DNA of 64,000 nucleotides from assembly GCF_000979455.1 (NCBI RefSeq), contig NZ_JJOY01000023.1, positions 1-64,000 on the forward strand, given 5' to 3'. This stretch comes from Methanosarcina sp. 2.H.T.1A.6. Its GTDB lineage: Archaea > Halobacteriota > Methanosarcinia > Methanosarcinales > Methanosarcinaceae. Positions 45,058 to 53,206 of the stretch are shown here, piece after piece. The translations under genes were made by a program, and so were the position numbers. The notes beneath the pieces are model-generated. The model saw nothing but the letters and a program-made list of their open reading frames with translations. It ran no database searches and was not told where the DNA came from. Each line of letters starts with the position of its first letter. Within the stretch, counting starts at the first letter, position 1.

Positions 45058-45308
45058 GAAAATTCACTCTTTAACTGCCAGATAGTAAATACAGGGTGTA
45101 AAATATTAGAGCAAGCATATATTGAGGCAGATATAATAATTGATGTACAAACTATTAAACTAAGTGCAAAACCCTGAGACACGTATAAAATATTAAAGCA
45201 GGGTCCGGGTATTTTCTATCCCGGTTTGCAGTCTCTTAAAGTCTCCTGCTTTTTAAAAGTTCTGTATTTTTAAAAGTCTCATCTCAGTTATTCTTCAGGA
45301 ATCCTCAG

Positions 45309-46577
45309 TTATTCTTCAGGAATCACTGCCCTTTCAAAGTTCTCTTTTTCAATAAGGACCTTTGTAGCATCGATTCCTACTTTAGTAGTCGTTCCGTCAG
45401 GGGCTCCTCTGGGATCAAGGGAACTGCCGCGGACGTTAGGAATAATCATAATATCCATATCCCCTTTTACCCTTGTAGCAATTGCAAATTCTACATCATT
45501 CGGGTCAAAGAGATTTATATCCTCATCCACAACCACTACATGCTTCAGGCTTGTATGGGCTGCAAATGCTGCCATAATAGCGTTTTTAGCATCTCCTTCA
45601 GTCTGCTTTTCTATCTGCACAACTGCATGAAGGTAACAGCATCCTCCCTCTGTTAATACCACGTTTTTGACGGTTGTAACTTCCCCTACAGCCCTGTATA
45701 TCCTTGGTTCATAAGGTACCCCCATCATCAGGAGGTGTTCGGGGCCAGCCGGCAGAATTCCATGATAGATCGGGTCTTTTCTGTGTATCACGCGGGTGAT
45801 GCGGATTACAGGTTCTTTCCTTACTACATCGTATGTTCCCGTAATGTCCACAAACGGTCCTTCATCCACTCTTTCCACAGGGTCAATATACCCTTCAAGC
45901 ACGATTTCGGAGTGTGGTACTTTTATCCCATTTGAGCACTCAAAGAGTTCTACCGGAGCTCCCCGCAGGGCAGCTGCGTATTCAAACTCCTTTCCGACAG
46001 GGACCCTTGTAGAGGTTGCGTAAATAATCGTAGGATCGCAGCCAATAACAATTGCAACAGGCAGAGGCTCGCCTTTTTCTGCAGCTTTTTTATGCAGGAT
46101 GTAGGTATGCCTCGGGGGAACAAGGCGGGCTGCAAGCCTGTCTTTACCAACAAGCATAAGGCGGTGGATCGAAGCATTCATAACGCCTCCGTGCTCGGAA
46201 ACTATAATCCCTGCAGTTATGTAGGGGGCTCCGTCTTTTTCAAAATGGGTAAGGATAGGAAGTTTCGTGAGGTCAACCTCGTTTTCTATGACCTCAAGAG
46301 TAGGAGATTCTGAAACTATCCGGACTTCGCCTTCAGGAGATACTTCAGAAAGCTTCCTTATGATTTCTTCTTTAGGAACTCCGAGCATGGAAGCAAGTTC
46401 GTCCCTTGACCCAAGAAGGTTCATAATGACCTTTGAGCCTGAAATGTCGTGGAAAAGAACAGGAGCTTTTGTTTTTTTCGCAATTCTTGAAGCTTCGAAT
46501 CTCGGAGAAACAGGCTGCTGAACTTCTACCAGTTTTCCGTTTTCTTTTAACAGGTCTATGAAATCTCTATAACTCAT
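45309..46577 (-). CDS. Anhydromevalonate phosphate decarboxylase (UbiD family)
   Basis: Prenylated-FMN dependent decarboxylase that turns anhydromevalonate phosphate into isopentenyl phosphate. 422 residues, UbiD fold: start YRDFIDLLKENGKLVEVQQP, the catalytic region GGVMNASIHRLMLVGKDRLA, GCDPTIIYATSTRVPVGKEF, and the active-site glutamate region EGPFVDITGTYDVVRKEPVI. Position next to both aconitase-X subunits supports the mevalonate role; UbiD itself (4-hydroxybenzoate) is not expected, as methanogens like this make methanophenazine by other enzymes. It requires a UbiX-type flavin prenyltransferase, absent here. Confidence 0.88.
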   Translation of the reverse strand: MSYRDFIDLLKENGKLVEVQQPVSPRFEASRIAKKTKAPVLFHDISGSKVIMNLLGSRDELASMLGVPKEEIIRKLSEVSPEGEVRIVSESPTLEVIENEVDLTKLPILTHFEKDGAPYITAGIIVSEHGGVMNASIHRLMLVGKDRLAARLVPPRHTYILHKKAAEKGEPLPVAIVIGCDPTIIYATSTRVPVGKEFEYAAALRGAPVELFECSNGIKVPHSEIVLEGYIDPVERVDEGPFVDITGTYDVVRKEPVIRITRVIHRKDPIYHGILPAGPEHLLMMGVPYEPRIYRAVGEVTTVKNVVLTEGGCCYLHAVVQIEKQTEGDAKNAIMAAFAAHTSLKHVVVVDEDINLFDPNDVEFAIATRVKGDMDIMIIPNVRGSSLDPRGAPDGTTTKVGIDATKVLIEKENFERAVIPEE

Positions 46578-46898
46578 GGGTATCTGGATATCAAAAAGCT
46601 GTCAGATGATAAAAAGATTCTCTGATCCAAGGGCTTAATAGCTTCATGCCATTTTAACCAATATCAATGGATATATTTCTTAAAATATAAAGAAAGAGGG
46701 ATGCTGTTTCTGAAAACCCAGTTTTCTCTTGAATCCGCGTTCTGCCTATGGGCCTGTTTTGCCTGAAAATCCAGCTTGATCTCTGTTTCTCAATTTCGAT
46801 TTGTCAGATCTGACTCTTATTCTTCTGCCTCTTCTATTTCTTTCCTGCCAGTTTTCAGGCGTAACCAGGTTTTTCCGATAATCAGGTTTTCAAAGAGT
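46578..46898. other. Intergenic region UbiD / citrate synthase, no supported gene
   Basis: Contains a TATA-like TTAAGAAATATATCC (minus strand, about 46665-46680) upstream of the UbiD-like gene. The remainder near citrate synthase has no gene I can support. Confidence 0.5.
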
Positions 46899-47966
46899 TC
46901 AACATTCATCAAGCATGAAAGCTCTTGGCCTTATGATCTTTTTCTTCTCATACTGGTCAAAGCAATGGGCTATCCAGCCTGAGACTCTCCCTATTGCAAA
47001 GATCGAGGTTGCAAGCTGCGGGGGGATTTCCATATATTTGTAGATGACTCCTGAATAGAAATCAACGTTCGGATAAATCGGCTTCCCTCTTTTTTCCACA
47101 AGCTCGCGGACAACAGTATTTTCGATTGCTTCGGCTGTCACGTACCAGTGCATATCTCCCTTGGATTCAGCCAGCTTCTTTGAGAGCTGCTTGAATATTG
47201 TACCCCTGGGGTCATATGTCTTGTACACTCTGTGCCCGAAACCCATTATTTTTTCTCTCTTTTCGATTTTGTCAAGGACAAATTTCTCGGCATTTTCAGG
47301 GCTGTCAATTTCTTCTAGCATATTCATAACCTCTGCCCTTGCTCCTCCGTGAAGGGGACCTTTAAGAGTGCAGAGCCCTGAAACAACTGCTGAATAGAGG
47401 TCGGACAGGGTTGAAGCTGTAACTCTGGATGAGAAGGTGGAAGCATTCAACTCATGCTCGGCACTGAGAATAAAGTCTTTTTCCATGACTTCAGCTTCCA
47501 GTGGGTCTGGCTTGCTTCCTTTTATCATGTACAGGAAATTGGCTCCGTGAGAGAGGGAGGGGTCAGGGGGCACAGGTTCCTTTCCATTTGACACTCTATA
47601 ATAAGCAGCAACAATGGTTGGGATTATGGCAATTAGCCGTGTGGCTTTTCTCATATTTCCTTCCGGAGAGCTGTCATTCAGGTTCGGATCGAATTGAGAT
47701 ATGAAAGAAATGACTGTGCGCAACACTTCCATAGCATCGATATTGAAATTGCACATGCGGATAATGGCCATTACCTCCCTGTTAATTTCACGCTCCGCAT
47801 GCAGGCGGGCTGAGTACTCGGCAAGTTCTTGTTCTCCAGGGAGCTCTCCCCGTATTAGCAGATAGGAAACTGCATCATAAGGAAGTTTCACCAGTTCGTT
47901 GATGTCTACTTCCCTGTATTTCAGAACGCCCTCCAGCCCGTCTATGAAACATATATTTTTACTCAT
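46899..47966 (-). CDS. gltA: Citrate synthase
   Basis: Si-type citrate synthase joining acetyl-CoA and oxaloacetate. The catalytic histidines and aspartate lie in LSAEHELNASTFSSRV, the GFGHRVYKTYDPRGT block and SRALFDQ-type region FYSGVIYKYMEIP (aspartate before it in PNVDFYSG). The 355 residues are a little shorter than bacterial forms, as in archaea. GAGGT sits seven bases before the ATG. It follows aconitase on the same strand (415 bp apart), giving an oxidative start to 2-oxoglutarate, which Methanosarcina uses for biosynthesis. Confidence 0.93.
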   Translation of the reverse strand: MSKNICFIDGLEGVLKYREVDINELVKLPYDAVSYLLIRGELPGEQELAEYSARLHAEREINREVMAIIRMCNFNIDAMEVLRTVISFISQFDPNLNDSSPEGNMRKATRLIAIIPTIVAAYYRVSNGKEPVPPDPSLSHGANFLYMIKGSKPDPLEAEVMEKDFILSAEHELNASTFSSRVTASTLSDLYSAVVSGLCTLKGPLHGGARAEVMNMLEEIDSPENAEKFVLDKIEKREKIMGFGHRVYKTYDPRGTIFKQLSKKLAESKGDMHWYVTAEAIENTVVRELVEKRGKPIYPNVDFYSGVIYKYMEIPPQLATSIFAIGRVSGWIAHCFDQYEKKKIIRPRAFMLDEC

Positions 47967-48161
47967 TTTCTACCTCACAGTTATGCCTCGAGGATTTTCA
48001 AAAAACTTTGAAATTGGGGAATCCTCTGATTATACGTGAAAGATTTAACACGAAGGACCTTTTGGGTCCAAAAATAGGGTGACAATGCAATTGTATTATC
48101 AGCGAATAAGTATATTAAATTTGTTGAAATTGTAAATTTAAATCGTTTTAAATATATTTCC

Positions 48162-48332
48162 CTATGTTAAAACTCCTGCCTCCTCAATTTCTTCACCTAT
48201 TTTAAGTATGGGGTCTAATATTTTTCTTAATGTATCCCTCTTCAAAATACCTATTTGAGCTAAAATAACCCCATATCCAATAAGGATAAAAAGAAAGGTT
48301 CCGGAAAAAAGAAGACACCTTATTAAGGCCAA
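48162..48332 (-). CDS. Possible small membrane protein behind aconitase
   Basis: An open minus-strand frame of 79 codons ends at TAG 48162. From the only usable start, TTG 48332, it reads LALIRCLLFSGTFLFILIGY, GVILAQIGILKRDTLRKILD, then PILKIGEEIEEAGVLT. It has one membrane helix and a charged amphipathic tail. The sequence is well-formed, but there is only a weak AAAAGG site before the TTG, so it may equally be a remnant of a longer gene. It lies between the aconitase stop (48382) and citrate synthase. Confidence 0.4.
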   Translation of the reverse strand: MALIRCLLFSGTFLFILIGYGVILAQIGILKRDTLRKILDPILKIGEEIEEAGVLT

Positions 48333-48381
48333 CGGAACCTTTTGAAGAAACCTTCTTGTGCTATTCTGGATAAGTGACCTA

Positions 48382-51189
48382 TTATTTTTTCTTCACCGAA
48401 TCCCGCAGGAACTTATGCAAAATTCCGCCGTTCCTGTAGTACTCTATCTCCACAGCAGAGTCCAGCCTCAATGCTACCTTGAACTCTGTTTCTCCTCCGT
48501 TATCGTCCTTTGCCCTTACGATAAGCTCTCCGTGGGGTTCCATTTTCTCAATGCCAAGGATATCGTAGCTTTCCTTTCCTGTGAGGTCAAGGGTATCTGC
48601 GTTTTCTCCGTCTTTAAATTGCAGGGGAAGAACTCCCATGCCCACAAGGTTGCTTCTGTGGATGCGCTCAAAGGACTCGGCAATAACTGCCTTTACCCCA
48701 AGGAGGAATGTTCCTTTTGCTGCCCAGTCGCGGGAACTGCCGGTCCCGTACTCTTTTCCTGCGAGTACAATCAGGGGGATATCGTTTTCCGCATAAAGCA
48801 GAGCGGCATCATAGATCGGGATTCCCTCGCAGGCTTCAGGCGGGAAATCTTCCCCTTTAAGGTGAGAGACAGTCCAGCCTCCTTCCCTGCTTACAAGCCT
48901 GTTCCTGAGTCTGATGTTCGCGAAAGTCCCGCGCATCATCACTTCATGGTTGCCCCGGCGCGAGCCGTAGGAATTGAAATCTTTCCGGTCTACACCCCAG
49001 GATATCAGGTATCTGCCTGCCGGGCCGTCTGCCGGGATATCTCCTGCGGGGGAGATGTGGTCTGTAGTGATGCTGTCCCCGAAAAGAGCAAGAACCCTGG
49101 CATTTTGTATATCTCCCGGCAGAGGCAAAGTAAGCGGGAAATCCACAAAATAGGGCGGTTCCTGAATGTAGGTGGATGTCGGGCTCCAGTCATAGAGGGT
49201 ACCCTCAGGCACATCCAGCTCTTTCCAGAGGCTTGCGCCTTCCAGAACACCTGAGTACTCTTTTTTGAACATCGAAGGCGTTACGCTGGTCTTTTCTGTC
49301 TCCCTGATCTCTTCGTTTCCAGGCCAGATATCTCTTAGATAAACAGGGAGCCCGTTCGGGTCATAAGCAAGGGGATCAGTTTCGAAGTTTATGTTCACCG
49401 TACCCGCGATTGCATATGCAACAACAAGCGGAGGGGATGCAAGGTAGTTTGCTTTTACAAGCGGATTGATTCTGCCTTCAAAGTTCCTGTTTCCACTGAG
49501 TACGGCTGCAACTGTAAGGTCTTTTTCTCCAATTTCTTTTGCAACATGTTCGGGCAGAGGCCCGCTGTTCCCTATACAGGTCGTACAGCCATACCCGACC
49601 TGGTGGAAACCCAGAGCTTCCAGATAGGGCAGAAGGCCTGCGGCTCCAAGGTACTCAGTAGCCACTCTTGAGCCCGGAGACAGGCTCGTTTTCACAAAAG
49701 GTTTAACCTTCAGTCCCCTTTCAACAGCCTTTTTTGCGAGCAGCCCGGCTCCTATGAGCACCGACGGATTGGAGGTATTGGTACAGGAAGTAATAGACGC
49801 GATCACTACGGAACCATGGGTGACCCTGAAGTTTCTCTCATGGGAGTCAACCTTTTTTGTCTCTTCCATGCCCGATGCTTCGGATTCTTCTACAGGTGCT
49901 CCCCCTTCTCCCAGCCAGCGCAGATAGGCAGAGTCTCTGGCAAGCTCAACGCCTCCTTCCTTCTTTCTTATAAAGGTCTGCCTCATTGTTTCACGGAAAT
50001 TTTCAGAGACCTCGTTCAGGAAGAGCTGGTCCTGCGGGCGTTTTGGTCCTGCGAGGCAGGGCTTTACAGTACCCATATCAAGATCGAGAGTGCTGCTGAA
50101 AAGAGGTTCAGGTTTGTGGATAGAGTAAAGAAGGTCCTGTGCTTCCAGGTACTTTTTCACAAGGTCAACCTGCTCGTCGCTCCTGCCTGTTCTCTTCAGG
50201 TAATTTAAGGTCTCCACGTCAGGCGGGAAAATCCCGAGAGTTGCCCCGTATTCCGGAGCCATATTTGAAATCGTTGCCCTGTCAGGGAGGCTTAAGGAAG
50301 CCAGGCCGGGCCCGTAGAATTCGACAAATTTGCCGACTACGCCGTGCTTTCTTAACATTTTGGTGATCGTAAGAACGAGATCTGTGGCGGTAACTCCGGG
50401 TCCCGGTTTTCCATAGAGTTTGAAGCCCACAACTTCAGGAACGGGCATATAGTAAGGTTGCCCGAGCATTACAGCTTCGGCTTCTATGCCGCCTACTCCC
50501 CAGCCAAGCACGCCTATCCCGTTGATCATTGTGGTATGGGAGTCAGTCCCGACAAGGGTGTCAGGGAACGCAAATAACTCGCCTTCCTTCTCTTTCAGGT
50601 GCACGAGTGGGGTCAGGTACTCAAGGTTTACCTGGTGGATGATCCCTCTTCCGGGGGGCACGACCCTGAAATTGTCAAAGGCTTTCTGTGCCCAGCGGAG
50701 GACGGTATAACGCTCCCCGTTGCGTTCAAACTCTTTTTTCTCATTTTCCTCAAGGGCATATGCTGTCCCGTAGGAATCCACCTGAACCGAGTGGTCAATG
50801 ACCAGATCAGCAGGAATTACAGGGTTGATTTTAGCAGGGTCTCCTCCAAGGCGCTCCATTGCCGAGCGGAGGGCTGCCAGATCAACTACCGCAGGAACAC
50901 CTGTGAAGTCCTGCATGATTACCCTTGAAGGAATAAACGGAATGTCCCTTTCGTTTATATTTTCAGGGCTCCAGCGGGCAAGGGCCTCTATATCTTCTGC
51001 AGTTATTATCTGCTTTTCAGTATCCGCATGCCGGAGCAGGGATTCCAGCAGGATCCGTATAGAGTAGGGGAGCAGGGAAATCCCTTCAAAGCCCTTTTCT
51101 TCCAGTTTGCCCAATCTGTAAATCGTAGCTTTTCCGGCAGTTGTTTCGATGCTATCTCTTACCCCAAAGGGGTCCAGACCTTCTCTCAT
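48382..51189 (-). CDS. acnA: Aconitate hydratase
   Basis: Isomerises citrate to isocitrate. 935 residues from ATG 51189, the length of AcnA/IRP-type enzymes. Cluster ligands are visible in VVIASITSCTNTSNPSVLIG and GYGCTTCIGNSGPLPEHVAK; the N-terminal active-site part in GTDSHTTMINGIGVLGWGVG; and the swivel domain in GAGEYGTGSSRDWAAKGTFL-type sequence (KEYGTGSSRDWAAKG). The ATG is preceded by GGAGGT; a TTG seven codons upstream would place that site inside the gene. It is followed 415 bp later by citrate synthase. Confidence 0.95.
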   Translation of the reverse strand: MREGLDPFGVRDSIETTAGKATIYRLGKLEEKGFEGISLLPYSIRILLESLLRHADTEKQIITAEDIEALARWSPENINERDIPFIPSRVIMQDFTGVPAVVDLAALRSAMERLGGDPAKINPVIPADLVIDHSVQVDSYGTAYALEENEKKEFERNGERYTVLRWAQKAFDNFRVVPPGRGIIHQVNLEYLTPLVHLKEKEGELFAFPDTLVGTDSHTTMINGIGVLGWGVGGIEAEAVMLGQPYYMPVPEVVGFKLYGKPGPGVTATDLVLTITKMLRKHGVVGKFVEFYGPGLASLSLPDRATISNMAPEYGATLGIFPPDVETLNYLKRTGRSDEQVDLVKKYLEAQDLLYSIHKPEPLFSSTLDLDMGTVKPCLAGPKRPQDQLFLNEVSENFRETMRQTFIRKKEGGVELARDSAYLRWLGEGGAPVEESEASGMEETKKVDSHERNFRVTHGSVVIASITSCTNTSNPSVLIGAGLLAKKAVERGLKVKPFVKTSLSPGSRVATEYLGAAGLLPYLEALGFHQVGYGCTTCIGNSGPLPEHVAKEIGEKDLTVAAVLSGNRNFEGRINPLVKANYLASPPLVVAYAIAGTVNINFETDPLAYDPNGLPVYLRDIWPGNEEIRETEKTSVTPSMFKKEYSGVLEGASLWKELDVPEGTLYDWSPTSTYIQEPPYFVDFPLTLPLPGDIQNARVLALFGDSITTDHISPAGDIPADGPAGRYLISWGVDRKDFNSYGSRRGNHEVMMRGTFANIRLRNRLVSREGGWTVSHLKGEDFPPEACEGIPIYDAALLYAENDIPLIVLAGKEYGTGSSRDWAAKGTFLLGVKAVIAESFERIHRSNLVGMGVLPLQFKDGENADTLDLTGKESYDILGIEKMEPHGELIVRAKDDNGGETEFKVALRLDSAVEIEYYRNGGILHKFLRDSVKKK

Positions 51190-51220
51190 TGTATTTTCTA
51201 CCTCCGGCAAAAATATGAAG

Positions 51221-51305
51221 TAAAGATAATTATGGGTTAAAGATAATTATGGGTTAAAGGTAATTGTGGATTAAAGATAATCATGGATTAAAGATAATCG
51301 TGAAT
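51221..51305. repeat. 17-bp tandem repeat, five copies
   Basis: Units of the TAAAGATAATTATGGGT type start at 51221, 51238, 51255, 51272 and 51289. They lie directly upstream of the aconitase start, in the 5' leader or promoter region, which is unlike most arrays of this window. Confidence 0.9.
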
Positions 51306-52336
51306 AATGTTCTCTCATTAACTCTTTATCTTATGAAACTTCCTCTCTTTTATCCCTGAGACTATTTTATTCCTTCGGGCTTGTTATCTTCCTGTTTTTG
51401 GAGGCCGGAAGTTTATCACCCCTTCCCCCACCTGATGTCCGGTTCTCGGCATTCTATTTCATTTATATATTCAGGATATCTTTTCCAGCGCTCCTTCGTT
51501 TTCAAGCACGTGCAGAACAAAAGGCAAGTTTTAAAGACAAATTTTAAAGACAAGTTTTTTTCTTATTTTTCCTGGAATTATGCTCAATTTATTTATATGC
51601 TATTCAATAATTCCCAATTTAATTATATGCTATCCAATATTATATGTTATCATCTATAATAATGATTGACCGTTTCAGCTTTCAAAAACTTGTCCGTCAG
51701 GGTTCTGGGATATGAAGGTCCGGAATTATGTACCCTCTCATACTGTTGTAGCAGGGGCAGGGGGTGAGATGGGCAGGAAGGGGATTGAAATCCAGGCAGA
51801 GATATATTAAAAAGTTTCTTCAAAATCCCTGAAATAGCCTTTTCTGTATTTTCAGGAGCTGGTCAACAGATTCCGGGCTTTCACAGCGTTCTGACTCTCT
51901 GATGAAGAGGAAAATGAATCTGAAAAAGAATGGGGACCCTTTATAATCTGGGGCATCAAAAAAAGAACGGGCGCCTTTTATAAGGAAATGCCCCAAAAAA
52001 GAATGAATGGGGGCTGTTTATTATCAGTCGAATACCCCGCTAGCTTGCTGCTGGGTGCGCCAGCGCAACTTTGATTAAAGGAAAAAGCCCGTTTTATCCT
52101 TTTTCAATGTTGCTTTTTCTTTCTCAATACGACGTTTCGTTACTATCAGCGGTTAGGTATGACAGTTCAGGATTTGCAATATTCCGCAATCTTCCGGCAC
52201 GATAATTCGGGTTTAGCAGCAATGTGAACAGAAAAAGATATTAAACCCCGGCATGAAACCTGTTTATGTAATTACGAACCATATGTGTGGTAAATATGAT
52301 ACTGAAACCACTTCAGGCTATGAATGGTTTTGGTAG
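51306..52336. other. Gene-poor region upstream of aconitase
   Basis: About 1 kb without a convincing gene. It holds AT-rich promoter-like sequence near 51580-51660, a 32-codon frame at 51712-51810 (MKVRNYVPSHTVVAGAGGEM) without ribosome-binding site that I do not accept, and the second copy of the 52-bp repeat at 52025. A promoter for the plus-strand gene at 52337 must lie at the end. Confidence 0.5.
52025..52076. repeat. 52-bp dispersed repeat, copy 2
   Basis: Two mismatches against 37708-37759. It has the same CAGTCGAATACC start and CGCAACTTTGATT end, so the repeat is precisely bounded. It resembles an IS200/IS605-type end without a transposase. Confidence 0.85.
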
Positions 52337-53119
52337 ATGTTAGGTAATTCTTTCTTCATATCAGGCATGGATGTGATTTTCTTGCTCAAAAACAAACAGG
52401 ACATATTCAGGAGATTCTCAAGCTCCGGCTGCAGGCTCAGGAAAACCCCGGGGTCCGGGAAGGATTCCTTACGCGACTCTCTCATAGGGTTCTGTCCTGT
52501 AATTGATGCCGACTTTGTCGAGGTCCGCGAAGACCCTGCCTCTATCGAAGACGATTCTGTTGAAGATGATTCTGCTGGACTGGACTCCGAACTGATTGAA
52601 AATCTCAGAGAATACCTTAGAATGAGATCTAAGGAGGAAATCACTGAAATCTTTGAAGAAATTCGCAAAATCCTGGAAAGCCGGACTTCCGAAGGCAGAT
52701 TTTCTAAAGACCCAATGGAAGGGTCGCCTGCTTCTGAAAAAGTGCGGATGAAGGATATCCCGGGAAGAGCTTTCAGGACATTTACGAAAACTGCCTCCTT
52801 CGGAAAGGACCGGGTAATAAAAATTTCAAAAACCGTTTCTTCAAAAGCCTCAACAATAGCTTCCGAGGGGAAGGAGTCAGTAAAGGTCTCTTCGAAAAAA
52901 CTCAATGACAGGTGGAGTAATCTAAGTCCCGGCGACCGCAAAATGATTTCTGAGGTCCTGATCACAGTGATCGAGATCGGGCTGCTCAGGAATTCCACCA
53001 AAGGCAGAAAGGCGGCATTTGTTGTTTTGTCAAGCATCTACAGGCATCAGACGCCAGGTAAGAAAGATCTGGAAGAGTTCATAGACGAGGTGAGCAGGCG
53101 TTTTAAGCGCAGGCATTAA
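52337..53119 (+). CDS. Unrecognised charged protein converging on the VWA gene
   Basis: 260 residues without a domain I recognise. It is hydrophilic, with an acidic stretch (DSVEDDSAGLDSELIENLRE), a basic serine/lysine-rich middle (SSKASTIASEGKESVKVSSK) and a helical C-terminal part with DRKMISEVLITVIEIGLLRN and HQTPGKKDLEEFIDEVSRRF. The plus-strand frame has better composition than the overlapping minus frame. Two starts are possible: ATG 52337 and ATG 52369, neither with a strong ribosome-binding site. It converges on the MoxR/VWA pair, and a link to it is only positional. Confidence 0.6.
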   Translation: MLGNSFFISGMDVIFLLKNKQDIFRRFSSSGCRLRKTPGSGKDSLRDSLIGFCPVIDADFVEVREDPASIEDDSVEDDSAGLDSELIENLREYLRMRSKEEITEIFEEIRKILESRTSEGRFSKDPMEGSPASEKVRMKDIPGRAFRTFTKTASFGKDRVIKISKTVSSKASTIASEGKESVKVSSKKLNDRWSNLSPGDRKMISEVLITVIEIGLLRNSTKGRKAAFVVLSSIYRHQTPGKKDLEEFIDEVSRRFKRRH

Positions 53120-53206
53120 CTGTACATCTGCCCCTTTTTATAATGAAGCTGGAGATCTCGGAAATTCCGATCTGTATGGAATTATCCTTTCAATTTACCC
53201 AACCAG

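Noticed and set aside
48358-49254. 298-residue plus frame opposite aconitase
   Set aside because: Shadow of acnA, whose motifs are beyond doubt.
51712-51810. 32-codon plus frame MKVRNYVPSHTVVAGAGGEM and so on
   Set aside because: No ribosome-binding site or promoter at the right distance, and too short to judge by composition.
52318-53037. 239-residue minus frame opposite the gene at 52337
   Set aside because: Its composition is that of a shadow frame (rich in S, L, F and I without motif), while the plus frame has charged helical sequence typical of a real protein.
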